Under the pieces are notes generated by a model. That model did no database searches, was not told the DNA's origin, and saw only the letters and a list, made by a program, of their open reading frames with translations. Shown here one piece after another: positions 45,962 through 56,430 of a DNA stretch of 64,000 bases (positions within the stretch are counted from its first letter, which is position 1; each line of letters opens with the position of its first letter). Source of the DNA: Hofstenia miamia. Its lineage: Eukaryota; Xenacoelomorpha; Acoela. Location of the stretch: the NCBI GenBank assembly GCA_004352715.1, contig SCFE01000112.1, positions 1,563,928-1,627,927 on the forward strand, read 5' to 3'. Made by a program: the position numbers and the translations under genes.

Positions 45962-47447
45962 GGGCTAAGTTCTGTGATGTATGCATATGCATCTATTTGC
46001 ATATTATGTGTCAAATCGTTATACCCCTCAGTAATCATGCTTAATTTAGGTTTAAAATTGGTGCTGGCAAGAAATTAAATTGTCTTTCTTTTTAAAAAAC
46101 TTTTGAAAATGACTCATTCTACTACCCTTTTATTATTGAAATATTTCATTTGACCAGTGATTTTCTGTTTTCTAGCTTGCAACTCATAGAATTGGTCATC
46201 CTTAACCTTATTAGAAATAGATTTATGTAGTACGTTTGAAAGGGTTTGAATGATTTATTTTGTAAGGTTTCATATCATATGTTCATTACTCGTACAATCA
46301 ATGTGAATAGATTGGTAAATTAGATTCAGCTCTACAGAAGATCTGATCCTACAGCAATTCCTTATATTAATGTGTGTAAATTTTCTCCTTAATGTACTTC
46401 ATTGCGGAATTATAAATTTTGAATTGCAAACTTGGGTCAGACATTTCAAAATTCATTCTACTCGTTAAAATGTATTTTTATTGAATGACTAGAAAGTTTT
46501 CTTATTAAATTAGATATAATATTCAGCTATTTTTTTCTGATAAACACATATTTTGCATTTCAAATGTTTACATATTTATGGTTTGAAATTATTTGAGAAG
46601 CACTCCACTCAAATCATGCATAGTTTGTCCTAATTTTCTGAATGCACTGCATAAAATTTCCTAATTAACATTCCTAAATTATCAGTAATAATCAGCAAAA
46701 GTTCTTGGTTCCTGGTAAAATTAACAAAGAAATTCTAAATGGGTGCATTGTTATATAAACTACTTTCTCAATATAGTGTATTACAAATTTTTCACTGCAT
46801 CTACGTGTATGCAAAAGTCTTTAATAGTGCATCTATACTTCATTTATAGCATAAGCATTTAACAAGAAATAATTTTTATGCGAATGAGCACAACAAAATT
46901 ATGATATTGGATCCTCACAAATGTGTACCTACAACAGTTGAATAAATTCATTATAACAGCTCATTCTGTATCAACTTGATGAATTGGTCATTTAAAAAAT
47001 TTGGATAGCAGCGCTTCTATTTTAATTGAACACTTGATTTACTACAGGAAACAGCTTTTAATGTAATCACTGAGTACAAATTCGTGTAAAGAGGAAATAA
47101 TATTGGATTAAAACTTACCACATAAAATTTATCGATATTAGAAGCAAGATCTGCCTCAAAAAAAGTTTTTGAATTAACGATCAATGAGAAATTTAATGAT
47201 TTTTCCTTGAGTAGATTGTGTCAGTAGTTACCTCAATAATTTGAAATGTAAAATTTCACCTATATTCTTGTGACTAAAATATTAACCACCACTACTTAAT
47301 AACTCATTATACTACTATTCATTGAAAGTACTAATGTATTTTGTTTAAGGCACTCTATATATTTCTGTTTATGCAAAGCTGGATTTGGTAGTGTGACCCC
47401 ATTGTAGCAATGTACACATTTCATATTGATTTGCCTGACCCTGTATG

Positions 47448-47486
<39 letters not shown>

Positions 47487-47487
47487 G
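45890..47487. other. Insert unique to the right block
   Basis: About 1.5 kb with no counterpart in the left block. The segment GATTTGCCTGACCCTGTATG and a (TA)n run occur at both ends (45907-45958 and 47429-47483), as if the segment were inserted or duplicated between two copies. No gene seen. Confidence 0.5.
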
Positions 47488-48526
47488 TTAAAGCACAAAT
47501 TCATTAAAGAAGTTGAAATTTTGTAGAAAAATCATCAATTTTAACATTTCTCATTATATCAGCTCTTCGACGGCAGGTCTTGCCATTGCTGATCGAGTGA
47601 GCCATTGCGTAGCAACATCAAGGCTGTGAAAAAAATTTTCGAGCAAAATTTAAAATGCCATATAAGGGAGGCAGCAAGAGTCCTTGGCTTAAGCTACGGG
47701 GCAATTTGGACAATTTTGAGAAAGAATCCCAAGTGGAGGGCGTACAGGCCACACTTGACGCATCGTCTGCGTGCAGCCAACATTGAATCAAAATTGGCAG
47801 CTCGGACTTTTTGGTTGACTTTTGAAGAAGAATGCTTTAAGATAGTCATATGGTCCGATGAAAAATGGTTTGTCCTGAAACAGTCTCCAAACAAGCAGAT
47901 ATGTTGACACTGGGCGCCTTCAAATCCCCACACAGTAAATGAGTGCAAGAAGGCTAATGCCGAGAAAGTGATGGCTACGGATTGTGGAGGCACGAATCCT
48001 CCTTTTTGTTTGGTTCCACGACCTTGAATCCAGGTAGCTGTGAATTTGAACGTATACCTGGAACAAGTACTCAAGAATAATTTCTAGCAACAGCACGACT
48101 TCAATATTGGTTCCAGGTGCCAAGTAACAGCCAAGTGTCTCGATTTTCTTCATGCAAAATTTGACAAGAGAATAATTTCATGAAGGACAGTTCACCACTG
48201 GCCCCATACTCTCCGGACTTGTCGCCTCTAGATTTCTCATTTTCGTCCCAAGTAATGGCACACATAGTCAGATGTGAGCCAAGCACTCTAACGAAGCTCA
48301 AGAGCATCATGGAAGACTTCGTCCCGGACATGAGGGAGGAAGATATTCGGAAGATGGTGCGACATATCAAGAAAAGTGCAGAGCTGTGTAAAAATAATTT
48401 TGCTGGAAATTTCGAACACCTATTCTAAAAAACAAAAATGTCCACTTCCAGACTTTGGTTTACTATCAATCATCTGATCTTTTTGATTATTTGCCATTAA
48501 ATATTTTTAATGAATTTGTGTTTTAG
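47488..48526 (+). mobile_element. Mariner-like element, defective (sister copy)
   Basis: 1039 bp with inverted repeats TTAAAGCACAAATTCATTAAA and its near complement, flanked by TA on the right. It encodes the helix-turn-helix, then IVIWSDEKWFVLKQSPNKQ with the first catalytic Asp, and after several breaks a PYSPDLSPLDF block with the last Asp (48180-48428). Not a single frame, so inactive. Confidence 0.85.
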
Positions 48527-48551
48527 TATCATTCATTTGCACTGAAAGATA

Positions 48552-48665
48552 TGCTAGCGAAAACCTAGTGTATTTCTAGCTTCTTCAGCTAGCGTATTTT
48601 GCAAACTTATTTACGCTTACTGACGCTAACGCACTTATGTATGCTAGCATTAGCTAGTGCATTTG
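48552..48665. repeat. GCTAGC-rich cluster, inverted copy
   Basis: Counterpart of 9740-9845, with ATGCTAGC, AGCTAGCG and related motifs. Confidence 0.5.
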
Positions 48666-48809
48666 AAGCAACAATTTAGTGCAGATGATTATAATCTATA
48701 TGGTTAACATTCTAAATTAAAAATAATAATTTTATGGCGCATATATTTTGAATTTTCCAAATATGATAATAATTTCAACAAATTTCAAAAAATTTATGAA
48801 TTAGCTGTC

Positions 48810-49572
48810 CTTAGCATTACGGAGCTGGGCGCCAGCCGGCTGAGCCGTCACCGCCGTCCAGACTTGTCAACAAAGCTTCTAACGAGCCGAGCCGAGCTTG
48901 AGCACAGTAATTGATATACAACGAGCCCTAAACGAGCCTATTTTAGGCGAAGCAAGTTTATAGTTCTGCTTGCTAATTTGATTATGTAGATTTTTCTTAT
49001 TTTTTGCAGTCAGTATGCTTTTCCTATGATCTTATTTAAGAAATGTTTATTAAATAGTAGGAAGAGATATGTAAAAAATTCTTTGAGCACAGTATTTTTA
49101 AAAAAATACCGAGTTAAAATGAGCCTCATTCCAAGATTTTATGTGGCGAACCGGGCAGAGCCGAACTTACACAAAATTTAAACGAGCCGAGCTTGGAAAT
49201 TTCGGCTCTTTGACAAGTCTGCCGCCGACATATTTTAGGTCAGCCAGCCACCGGAAAATTTAGATCGCTGAGCCGATTGATAACTAAAATTATATCAAGA
49301 CAAACAAAATGTGTCATAAAAAGAAACCACACTTAATGTGTTTGATTTGATAGTTCCGTTTAACATTGATTAGTTTATGTCTTAATAATCAGATTGCCTG
49401 TGAGCGCATGATGAACCTTTTTGCAGATAAATAGTTTCACAATGAGGCTTGCCTCACATACAGTTGCTAAAGATCTATAGGTGGTGTAGGGTATCTATAT
49501 GGAATATTATACAGTCTAATTTAGTTCATTAGATATCGCTCAGCCGGCTACGCCACCGCCGACTTTATCAGG
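48810..49572. mobile_element. GC-rich element, inverted copy, split by a MITE and cut by an LTR
   Basis: Counterpart of 8497-8876. It begins GGAGCTGGGCGCC. A 363-bp MITE is inserted inside, and the right end is interrupted at 49573 by an LTR start. Confidence 0.6.
48859..49221. mobile_element. hAT-type MITE, CAGACTTGTCAA termini
   Basis: 363 bp from CAGACTTGTCAACAAAG to CTCTTTGACAAGTCTG. Flanking octamers are CCGCCGTC and CCGCCGAC (7 of 8). The left block at about 8830-8845 lacks it and so gives an empty site. The interior repeats AACGAGCCGAGC motifs. Confidence 0.85.
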
Positions 49573-50100
49573 TGTGGGAAAATTTGGTGCTAAACGTTTA
49601 ATATATTTTGTAAGACTTATTTAGAGCAGTTTTATGAATTTAGTTTATTATTTAGCGTAGTTTGTAATTGGTTAGACCTGTGGCTGCTAAACTTTATTAA
49701 AATGACTAAACTAGTTCAACTTGACTGACATGTGCAAACATTACATAATGCGCCGGGAGTGTTAACCCTATCTTCCAATTGGTTGGAAGCTAGAAAAGTG
49801 GATGTGGTTACTAAAAATAGAAAGACGTAGGCGTTTTCACGCCCTAATTGTTGACTTTGTTAATTGACAGGGGAGCGTATAAATAGGGTGGCGAAAAATG
49901 CACAACATCAGACAGTTCTGGTCGAGTATTGACAGAGGACGAAGCTCCGTTAGTCTGAAGAAGAGGACAGTCAAAGTCAGACAGTTCTGGTCGAGAATCC
50001 ACGAAAGAGCCTAGAAGAGTCCGTTAGATTGGCAAATTAAAGGCGAAGATCCAAATCGCAGCCGCAGTGCCTCTGAACCTGCCTCAATCTTGTCGTATAA
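49573..50100 (+). repeat. Variant gypsy LTR, cut by a gap
   Basis: Starts TGTGGGAAAATTTGGTGC like the other LTRs but is clearly diverged after about 300 bp. It keeps the TATA-like box (GTATAAATAGGG) and carries CAGACAGTTCTGGTCGAG twice. It runs into the N-gap. The site before it (TTTATCAGG) is intact and empty at 8497 in the left block. Confidence 0.8.
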
Positions 50101-51100
50101 NNNNNNNNNNNNNNNNNNNNNNNNNNNNNNNNNNNNNNNNNNNNNNNNNNNNNNNNNNNNNNNNNNNNNNNNNNNNNNNNNNNNNNNNNNNNNNNNNNNN
50201 NNNNNNNNNNNNNNNNNNNNNNNNNNNNNNNNNNNNNNNNNNNNNNNNNNNNNNNNNNNNNNNNNNNNNNNNNNNNNNNNNNNNNNNNNNNNNNNNNNNN
50301 NNNNNNNNNNNNNNNNNNNNNNNNNNNNNNNNNNNNNNNNNNNNNNNNNNNNNNNNNNNNNNNNNNNNNNNNNNNNNNNNNNNNNNNNNNNNNNNNNNNN
50401 NNNNNNNNNNNNNNNNNNNNNNNNNNNNNNNNNNNNNNNNNNNNNNNNNNNNNNNNNNNNNNNNNNNNNNNNNNNNNNNNNNNNNNNNNNNNNNNNNNNN
50501 NNNNNNNNNNNNNNNNNNNNNNNNNNNNNNNNNNNNNNNNNNNNNNNNNNNNNNNNNNNNNNNNNNNNNNNNNNNNNNNNNNNNNNNNNNNNNNNNNNNN
50601 NNNNNNNNNNNNNNNNNNNNNNNNNNNNNNNNNNNNNNNNNNNNNNNNNNNNNNNNNNNNNNNNNNNNNNNNNNNNNNNNNNNNNNNNNNNNNNNNNNNN
50701 NNNNNNNNNNNNNNNNNNNNNNNNNNNNNNNNNNNNNNNNNNNNNNNNNNNNNNNNNNNNNNNNNNNNNNNNNNNNNNNNNNNNNNNNNNNNNNNNNNNN
50801 NNNNNNNNNNNNNNNNNNNNNNNNNNNNNNNNNNNNNNNNNNNNNNNNNNNNNNNNNNNNNNNNNNNNNNNNNNNNNNNNNNNNNNNNNNNNNNNNNNNN
50901 NNNNNNNNNNNNNNNNNNNNNNNNNNNNNNNNNNNNNNNNNNNNNNNNNNNNNNNNNNNNNNNNNNNNNNNNNNNNNNNNNNNNNNNNNNNNNNNNNNNN
51001 NNNNNNNNNNNNNNNNNNNNNNNNNNNNNNNNNNNNNNNNNNNNNNNNNNNNNNNNNNNNNNNNNNNNNNNNNNNNNNNNNNNNNNNNNNNNNNNNNNNN
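50101..51100. other. Assembly gap (1000 N)
   Basis: Exactly 1000 N, a placeholder of unknown true length. The interior of the variant LTR element is presumably missing here. Confidence 0.95.
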
Positions 51101-51903
51101 GGCTAACATAGGTTTAACTAAATTTCTCATATTTTGATAAATCTGCGTAATATTGTGCTAAGAAACCTTCAATCTCGATCGGCACAAAAAACATTTTTCT
51201 GTATTATTTTAATTAGAATACCAAGCAAAAACTTTATAAAAGTTTGCAAACTATTTCCACATTTCATTGTTTACACTATTCATTTGACTTATCAACAATT
51301 TATTAATGCCCGGCAGCTTAGAAAAAGCTTGGGTTTTCCACCTTAAAACGCCGTTTCCTAGCTAACTACTATTAGTATTATAGTAAAACATTATTGAAGA
51401 TAAAAGTGACTTATCAATGTATATTTTCAAGACTAAGTCAAGTTGTTAATCTTACGTGACGATTGCTCCAAGAAGACAGCTTCGTTATTATACATTAGTG
51501 TTTCTGCTGAAAACCAAAAACTTGGTTTTCATTTTTTTCGCTGTTCGTTATTGGTTTTGAGTGGAAAATCAAGATTTCTGCTTCTTATGTTCGAGCCATA
51601 CCACCAAGATATACTTTTTATTAAAATGATAAACGAACTATATCCAAATATTGTGTATTGAACGTTGTTCACTTTTAAGCTACTTTTGTCAATATTTATT
51701 TTAGTGCAGAAATATTAACAAATCTGAAGCATTACCAATAAAAAATGAAGTGCTTTGTTAATGCATGTAGAAATTACATCAATAACTATAAATATTCTTC
51801 TTAATATTAAAACATCTCTNTCTATGCCGGCAAAAATGCTTGTATTTTAAATTTGCCAGGATGTTCTTTAGTTTTCAAATAAAGCAAATTAAACAAAATC
51901 AGA

Positions 51904-52273
51904 CAGGGTTGTCATGTTTTAAACACGACCTGTTTAAACCATATTTTAAACACTGTTTAAACAACTGTTTTTGTAACGTTTTTTAAATGTTTTTTCAAGT
52001 TTATATTGAACTTTATGGAAAGTATCGAAAATATTTTTGGGTTTCGTCCATTCGTATTTTAATAATAGATTTCTATCGCAAAAACCGTTAAACTTGCGAT
52101 TTGTTTACGTGTATGCGACTAAAAATAAATGTTTTTATAATTCAATGTTTGCTACTACATGCATTTTCAGTAAAATTTTAGTAACTTGAGGTGGACCTGC
52201 CTAAGAGCAAAAAAAGACATTGCTTTAAACGTTTAAAACTTGTTGTAAAAATACACTTTTTTTGCCAACTCTG
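51904..52273. mobile_element. Probable MITE with CAGGGTTGTCA / TGCCAACTCTG ends
   Basis: About 370 bp, terminal inverted repeats matching at 9 of 11, with TTTAAAC motifs repeated inside near both ends. The flanking octamers do not match, so the call is tentative. Confidence 0.45.
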
Positions 52274-52530
52274 AGAACAGGTTTTGGTGTGAATCCGATT
52301 ATTCGACAGCCATAATTAAAAGTGGTAATTAAAAAACTGTTGCACATTTGCATTTATTTTCTTTCAGCGCTTGATATAAATGGTTTTGTCCATTTTTTAA
52401 AAAAATATTAACAATGCATGAAAAAAAATCCAAATGAACACAATAATTATAATAAAATATCCACACTAATCATATAAAATGAAAAAATCGATTCCATTTG
52501 CACTACATGAAAATTGGGCGCTCTGTATCC

Positions 52531-52569
52531 TTAGAAATGGCGCTCATTGGCACAGAGCGCCATTTCTAA
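52531..52569. repeat. Perfect 15-bp hairpin at the gap edge
   Basis: TTAGAAATGGCGCTC and its exact complement GAGCGCCATTTCTAA are separated by 9 bases and abut the N-run. Confidence 0.85.
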
Positions 52570-53569
52570 NNNNNNNNNNNNNNNNNNNNNNNNNNNNNNN
52601 NNNNNNNNNNNNNNNNNNNNNNNNNNNNNNNNNNNNNNNNNNNNNNNNNNNNNNNNNNNNNNNNNNNNNNNNNNNNNNNNNNNNNNNNNNNNNNNNNNNN
52701 NNNNNNNNNNNNNNNNNNNNNNNNNNNNNNNNNNNNNNNNNNNNNNNNNNNNNNNNNNNNNNNNNNNNNNNNNNNNNNNNNNNNNNNNNNNNNNNNNNNN
52801 NNNNNNNNNNNNNNNNNNNNNNNNNNNNNNNNNNNNNNNNNNNNNNNNNNNNNNNNNNNNNNNNNNNNNNNNNNNNNNNNNNNNNNNNNNNNNNNNNNNN
52901 NNNNNNNNNNNNNNNNNNNNNNNNNNNNNNNNNNNNNNNNNNNNNNNNNNNNNNNNNNNNNNNNNNNNNNNNNNNNNNNNNNNNNNNNNNNNNNNNNNNN
53001 NNNNNNNNNNNNNNNNNNNNNNNNNNNNNNNNNNNNNNNNNNNNNNNNNNNNNNNNNNNNNNNNNNNNNNNNNNNNNNNNNNNNNNNNNNNNNNNNNNNN
53101 NNNNNNNNNNNNNNNNNNNNNNNNNNNNNNNNNNNNNNNNNNNNNNNNNNNNNNNNNNNNNNNNNNNNNNNNNNNNNNNNNNNNNNNNNNNNNNNNNNNN
53201 NNNNNNNNNNNNNNNNNNNNNNNNNNNNNNNNNNNNNNNNNNNNNNNNNNNNNNNNNNNNNNNNNNNNNNNNNNNNNNNNNNNNNNNNNNNNNNNNNNNN
53301 NNNNNNNNNNNNNNNNNNNNNNNNNNNNNNNNNNNNNNNNNNNNNNNNNNNNNNNNNNNNNNNNNNNNNNNNNNNNNNNNNNNNNNNNNNNNNNNNNNNN
53401 NNNNNNNNNNNNNNNNNNNNNNNNNNNNNNNNNNNNNNNNNNNNNNNNNNNNNNNNNNNNNNNNNNNNNNNNNNNNNNNNNNNNNNNNNNNNNNNNNNNN
53501 NNNNNNNNNNNNNNNNNNNNNNNNNNNNNNNNNNNNNNNNNNNNNNNNNNNNNNNNNNNNNNNNNNNNN
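52570..53569. other. Assembly gap (1000 N)
   Basis: Exactly 1000 N between a hairpin and an ACT microsatellite. Confidence 0.95.
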
Positions 53570-53571
53570 CA

Positions 53572-53619
<48 letters not shown>

Positions 53620-53620
53620 A
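53570..53620. repeat. (ACT)n microsatellite
   Basis: About 15 ACT units directly after the gap; it likely broke the assembly. Confidence 0.95.
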
Positions 53621-55800
53621 TAAATATAAAAAGCATTATTATTTACAAAAATTAAATGATTTTTTGCAGTTACTGCATAAACATAAAAAAATCGTTTGCA
53701 TCCATTACTTTCATATGAATTTTCTAAAAATTCATAAAGAAGATCGTACATTTTCTTTTTGCTAATTTTTGGATTTCCAAAGAAATCAAAGTTGTATTTC
53801 GCAATTAAGTAATTCCAAATGCACCAAATTCTTTTAAAGTACCAATGATCACTAGTATTTTTCTTCGTTTTCTTTATAACAAATAGTAGACTTTTAGTTT
53901 TTTGATTGTTTTTGAATTCAAATGAAACATAGTCTAAAATATTAATTAAATCATATTTTCCATGGCTTATATCTATTAATTGATGAACATCCTTTAATTG
54001 AAGAAATAATGAAACTGGTAGGAGCTTATAGTAAATTAAAGCATTTAAAGAAGAAGTTCTAGTTAAAATGATTAAATTTTCAATATTTCTATGTGCTAAT
54101 GAGCTTTGTCAAAATTATGCACATATTTCTAAGATTGATGTTAGCTCAAAACCGATAATTTTTTGTAAAATATACATGTATGCAAGGAGAAAAATAAATC
54201 TGACAATGGGAAATATTTATGATAGCATTTACGATTAAAGATCACATTTAGTTACATAAAAGTAACAGGGAAAAGAAATATTTGGAATTGGCCAACCAAG
54301 AAAAATCACATTTAAATTACAAAAGACCTCAATCAGTTCCAACAACCAAGATTAATTAATGAAGAAAACACTGTTTTTGTAATCCTAATAAGTGCTTAAC
54401 ACTTCATTTGTATATTGATTTTATGTGCAAAGGATTCTAAAAATAAATAATAATAAATATTTATTTACACCTTCTAAAATAAAATTTCACACTAAATTTC
54501 AACACAATACTTGGCTTACAACCAAAGTATTTCAGAGGTTTATTCTGACATCTAAGAACTTTAAGTCCAATTAACATTTTGAATATTCTGCCAGCTCTTT
54601 GTGCATAGCTTTTGGGAAGAAAAAAGCAATTTCCGTTTGCAAAATAATTTTAACTGCTGGACCATACCTTGTCTGAATTTGATACATATTGCATATTGTA
54701 AACCATTCACCAACTGGCAACTCATAGAGATATATATTGTACACAGACTTCCTCTGAAATTGAATTAAGTTCACCAACTAGTGCCAGACATGATAACTTC
54801 TCTTCAGTCTTTAACAAACATTTCACCTCAGATGCAGCTCTTTTGCGGTTTTTTCCTTTAGTAATTGCGCACACGTTCTTTCTTTAACAAACTTTGTAGA
54901 TTTTTGAACCGCAGCTTTTCTTATCATTGTTGATAGCCAAAAAGTGAATAGAGTTAAAATTATCACTCATTTATTTGAGAGCGTCAACATCTAAACCAAT
55001 CAAAATAATATAACAGGGCTAATGTATTAACACATGAAAGAATGAAAGATGAACGTGTATCCGCCCATCTAAACTCTTTTTAACTTGTAAATTGTGTTTT
55101 GTAATGTGTTTTATCCCTATTACACCATTCACGGATATTTTTATCAGTTTCAAAACAAATAATTATAAAATTATGTATTTTAATGATACTTGTATTTTTT
55201 CTTGAAGCAAATACGCTTCCATGTTTTAAAATATCGATTCAATTTTCGTACAAACCAACTAATTTCTTAACAATACTCTGAAAATTTTTGCAAACACGCT
55301 AATTGTTAAGACCTCTACTATATGCTTATGTAAACTATGTGTATACATGACTAAAAATTTCTTCAAATATTTTGATGTGTCATGGACTTGATTGGATTCA
55401 ATACAATCCCCTATTAATAACGAGATATAATGTCAGTATGCATTATTCATTAAGGTTACTACATATATAATGAATTCTCTAACATGTACACTCTAAAATT
55501 ATTCATAGAGTGATTATGTAATGCTTGAAAATTCGCATCTTTTTGGCAACACCTCTCCACTCATAGGACCATGACTCATCAATTATCACCTGTCAATCAA
55601 TTGTTAACAAATATGGAAAACAAGAGAAATTTTAGCAAAAAATTTTTGTGACAGAATTTCCCTTGGAAAACTCACAAAAATTCGTTTTTATTAATGGACA
55701 TTGTGTTATAATAGTTGTGCCAATTAAGATTTAGTAAATAAAAAACTAATCATGGTTTGCTAAATCTTTTAGAATTATTGCAACATATCAATTTCTTCTG
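53621..55800. other. Intergenic sequence, one unassigned minus-strand fragment
   Basis: AT-rich. The only coding-like piece is a 68-codon frame at 54571-54777 (minus) with the pattern IQTRYGPAVKIILQ followed by FFFPKAMHKEL. That may be a fragment of a mobile-element protein, but I cannot name it. Confidence 0.35.
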
Positions 55801-56430
55801 TTTACTTTCATTTTAACATTTACTGTCATGTAATTAAGCCGAATCAGTTGCAGCCAGACGTATTCTTGGTACAACATACAAAATATCATTGTCTGATCGC
55901 AGAGGTCGGTCATGAAGGACAGGAATAAGAAGCTCATTGAGGTAGTGAGGCGCACAACCATGAGTTGCCTTCCACACCAGTAAGGCGATCTTATACAAAA
56001 TTCTTTCCTTGATTGGTAACCAATGCAGTGAGATAAGGTGCGAAGTAACATGATCATGGTATCTTAATCGGAATATAATGCGGGCGCAACTGTTTCTAAT
56101 CATGGTTAAGGAATGCTTGGTAAACTGCTGGTGAGGTGTTACCCATTTGTTGAACCATCAGACTTTTCTCTCTTATTAACTAGTTATGCGAATTAACAGA
56201 CAAATAATCCCGTATTTTTCTGATGTTTCGTAAATGGATGTTGCAGGACTTGATGATATTAGAAATGTGAGTCTTCATAGTTAATGACTCGTCCAAAGGA
56301 CAACCCAAATATTTTACAATCTTCTTAGGATAGATGGAATGGCCAGCAAAATTCAAGCAGATGTCACAGGGCAGTTTCTTAAGTTTATGGGGCGTGCCCA
56401 AAATGATAAATTCCGTGATTGTCCTACTTA
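55800..56430 (-). pseudogene. LINE (CR1/Jockey-like) reverse transcriptase C-terminal relic
   Basis: Two minus-strand pieces in order. 56401-56180 encodes a YLGCPLDESLTMKTHISNI block followed by HLRNIRKIRDYLS. 56103-55834 encodes LISLHWLPIKERILYKIALLV, then ATHGCAPHYLNELL and VVPRIRL. These are the well-known tail of CR1/Jockey-type LINE ORF2 (LHWLPV--RI-YK, LAP-YL-ELL). The segment between them, expected to hold about 50 codons, is shortened and out of frame. Upstream RT is absent. Inactive. Confidence 0.8.

Larger units (their letters stand above)
51101..52569. other. Intergenic sequence between gaps
   Basis: No gene is supported. Contains a probable MITE (51904-52273), a single N at 51820 and a hairpin at its right edge. 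Confidence 0.5.

Noticed and set aside
50067-51137. Long open frames across the N-run
   Set aside because: They consist almost entirely of undetermined residues. The same applies to frames over 52479-53765 and 61952-63318.
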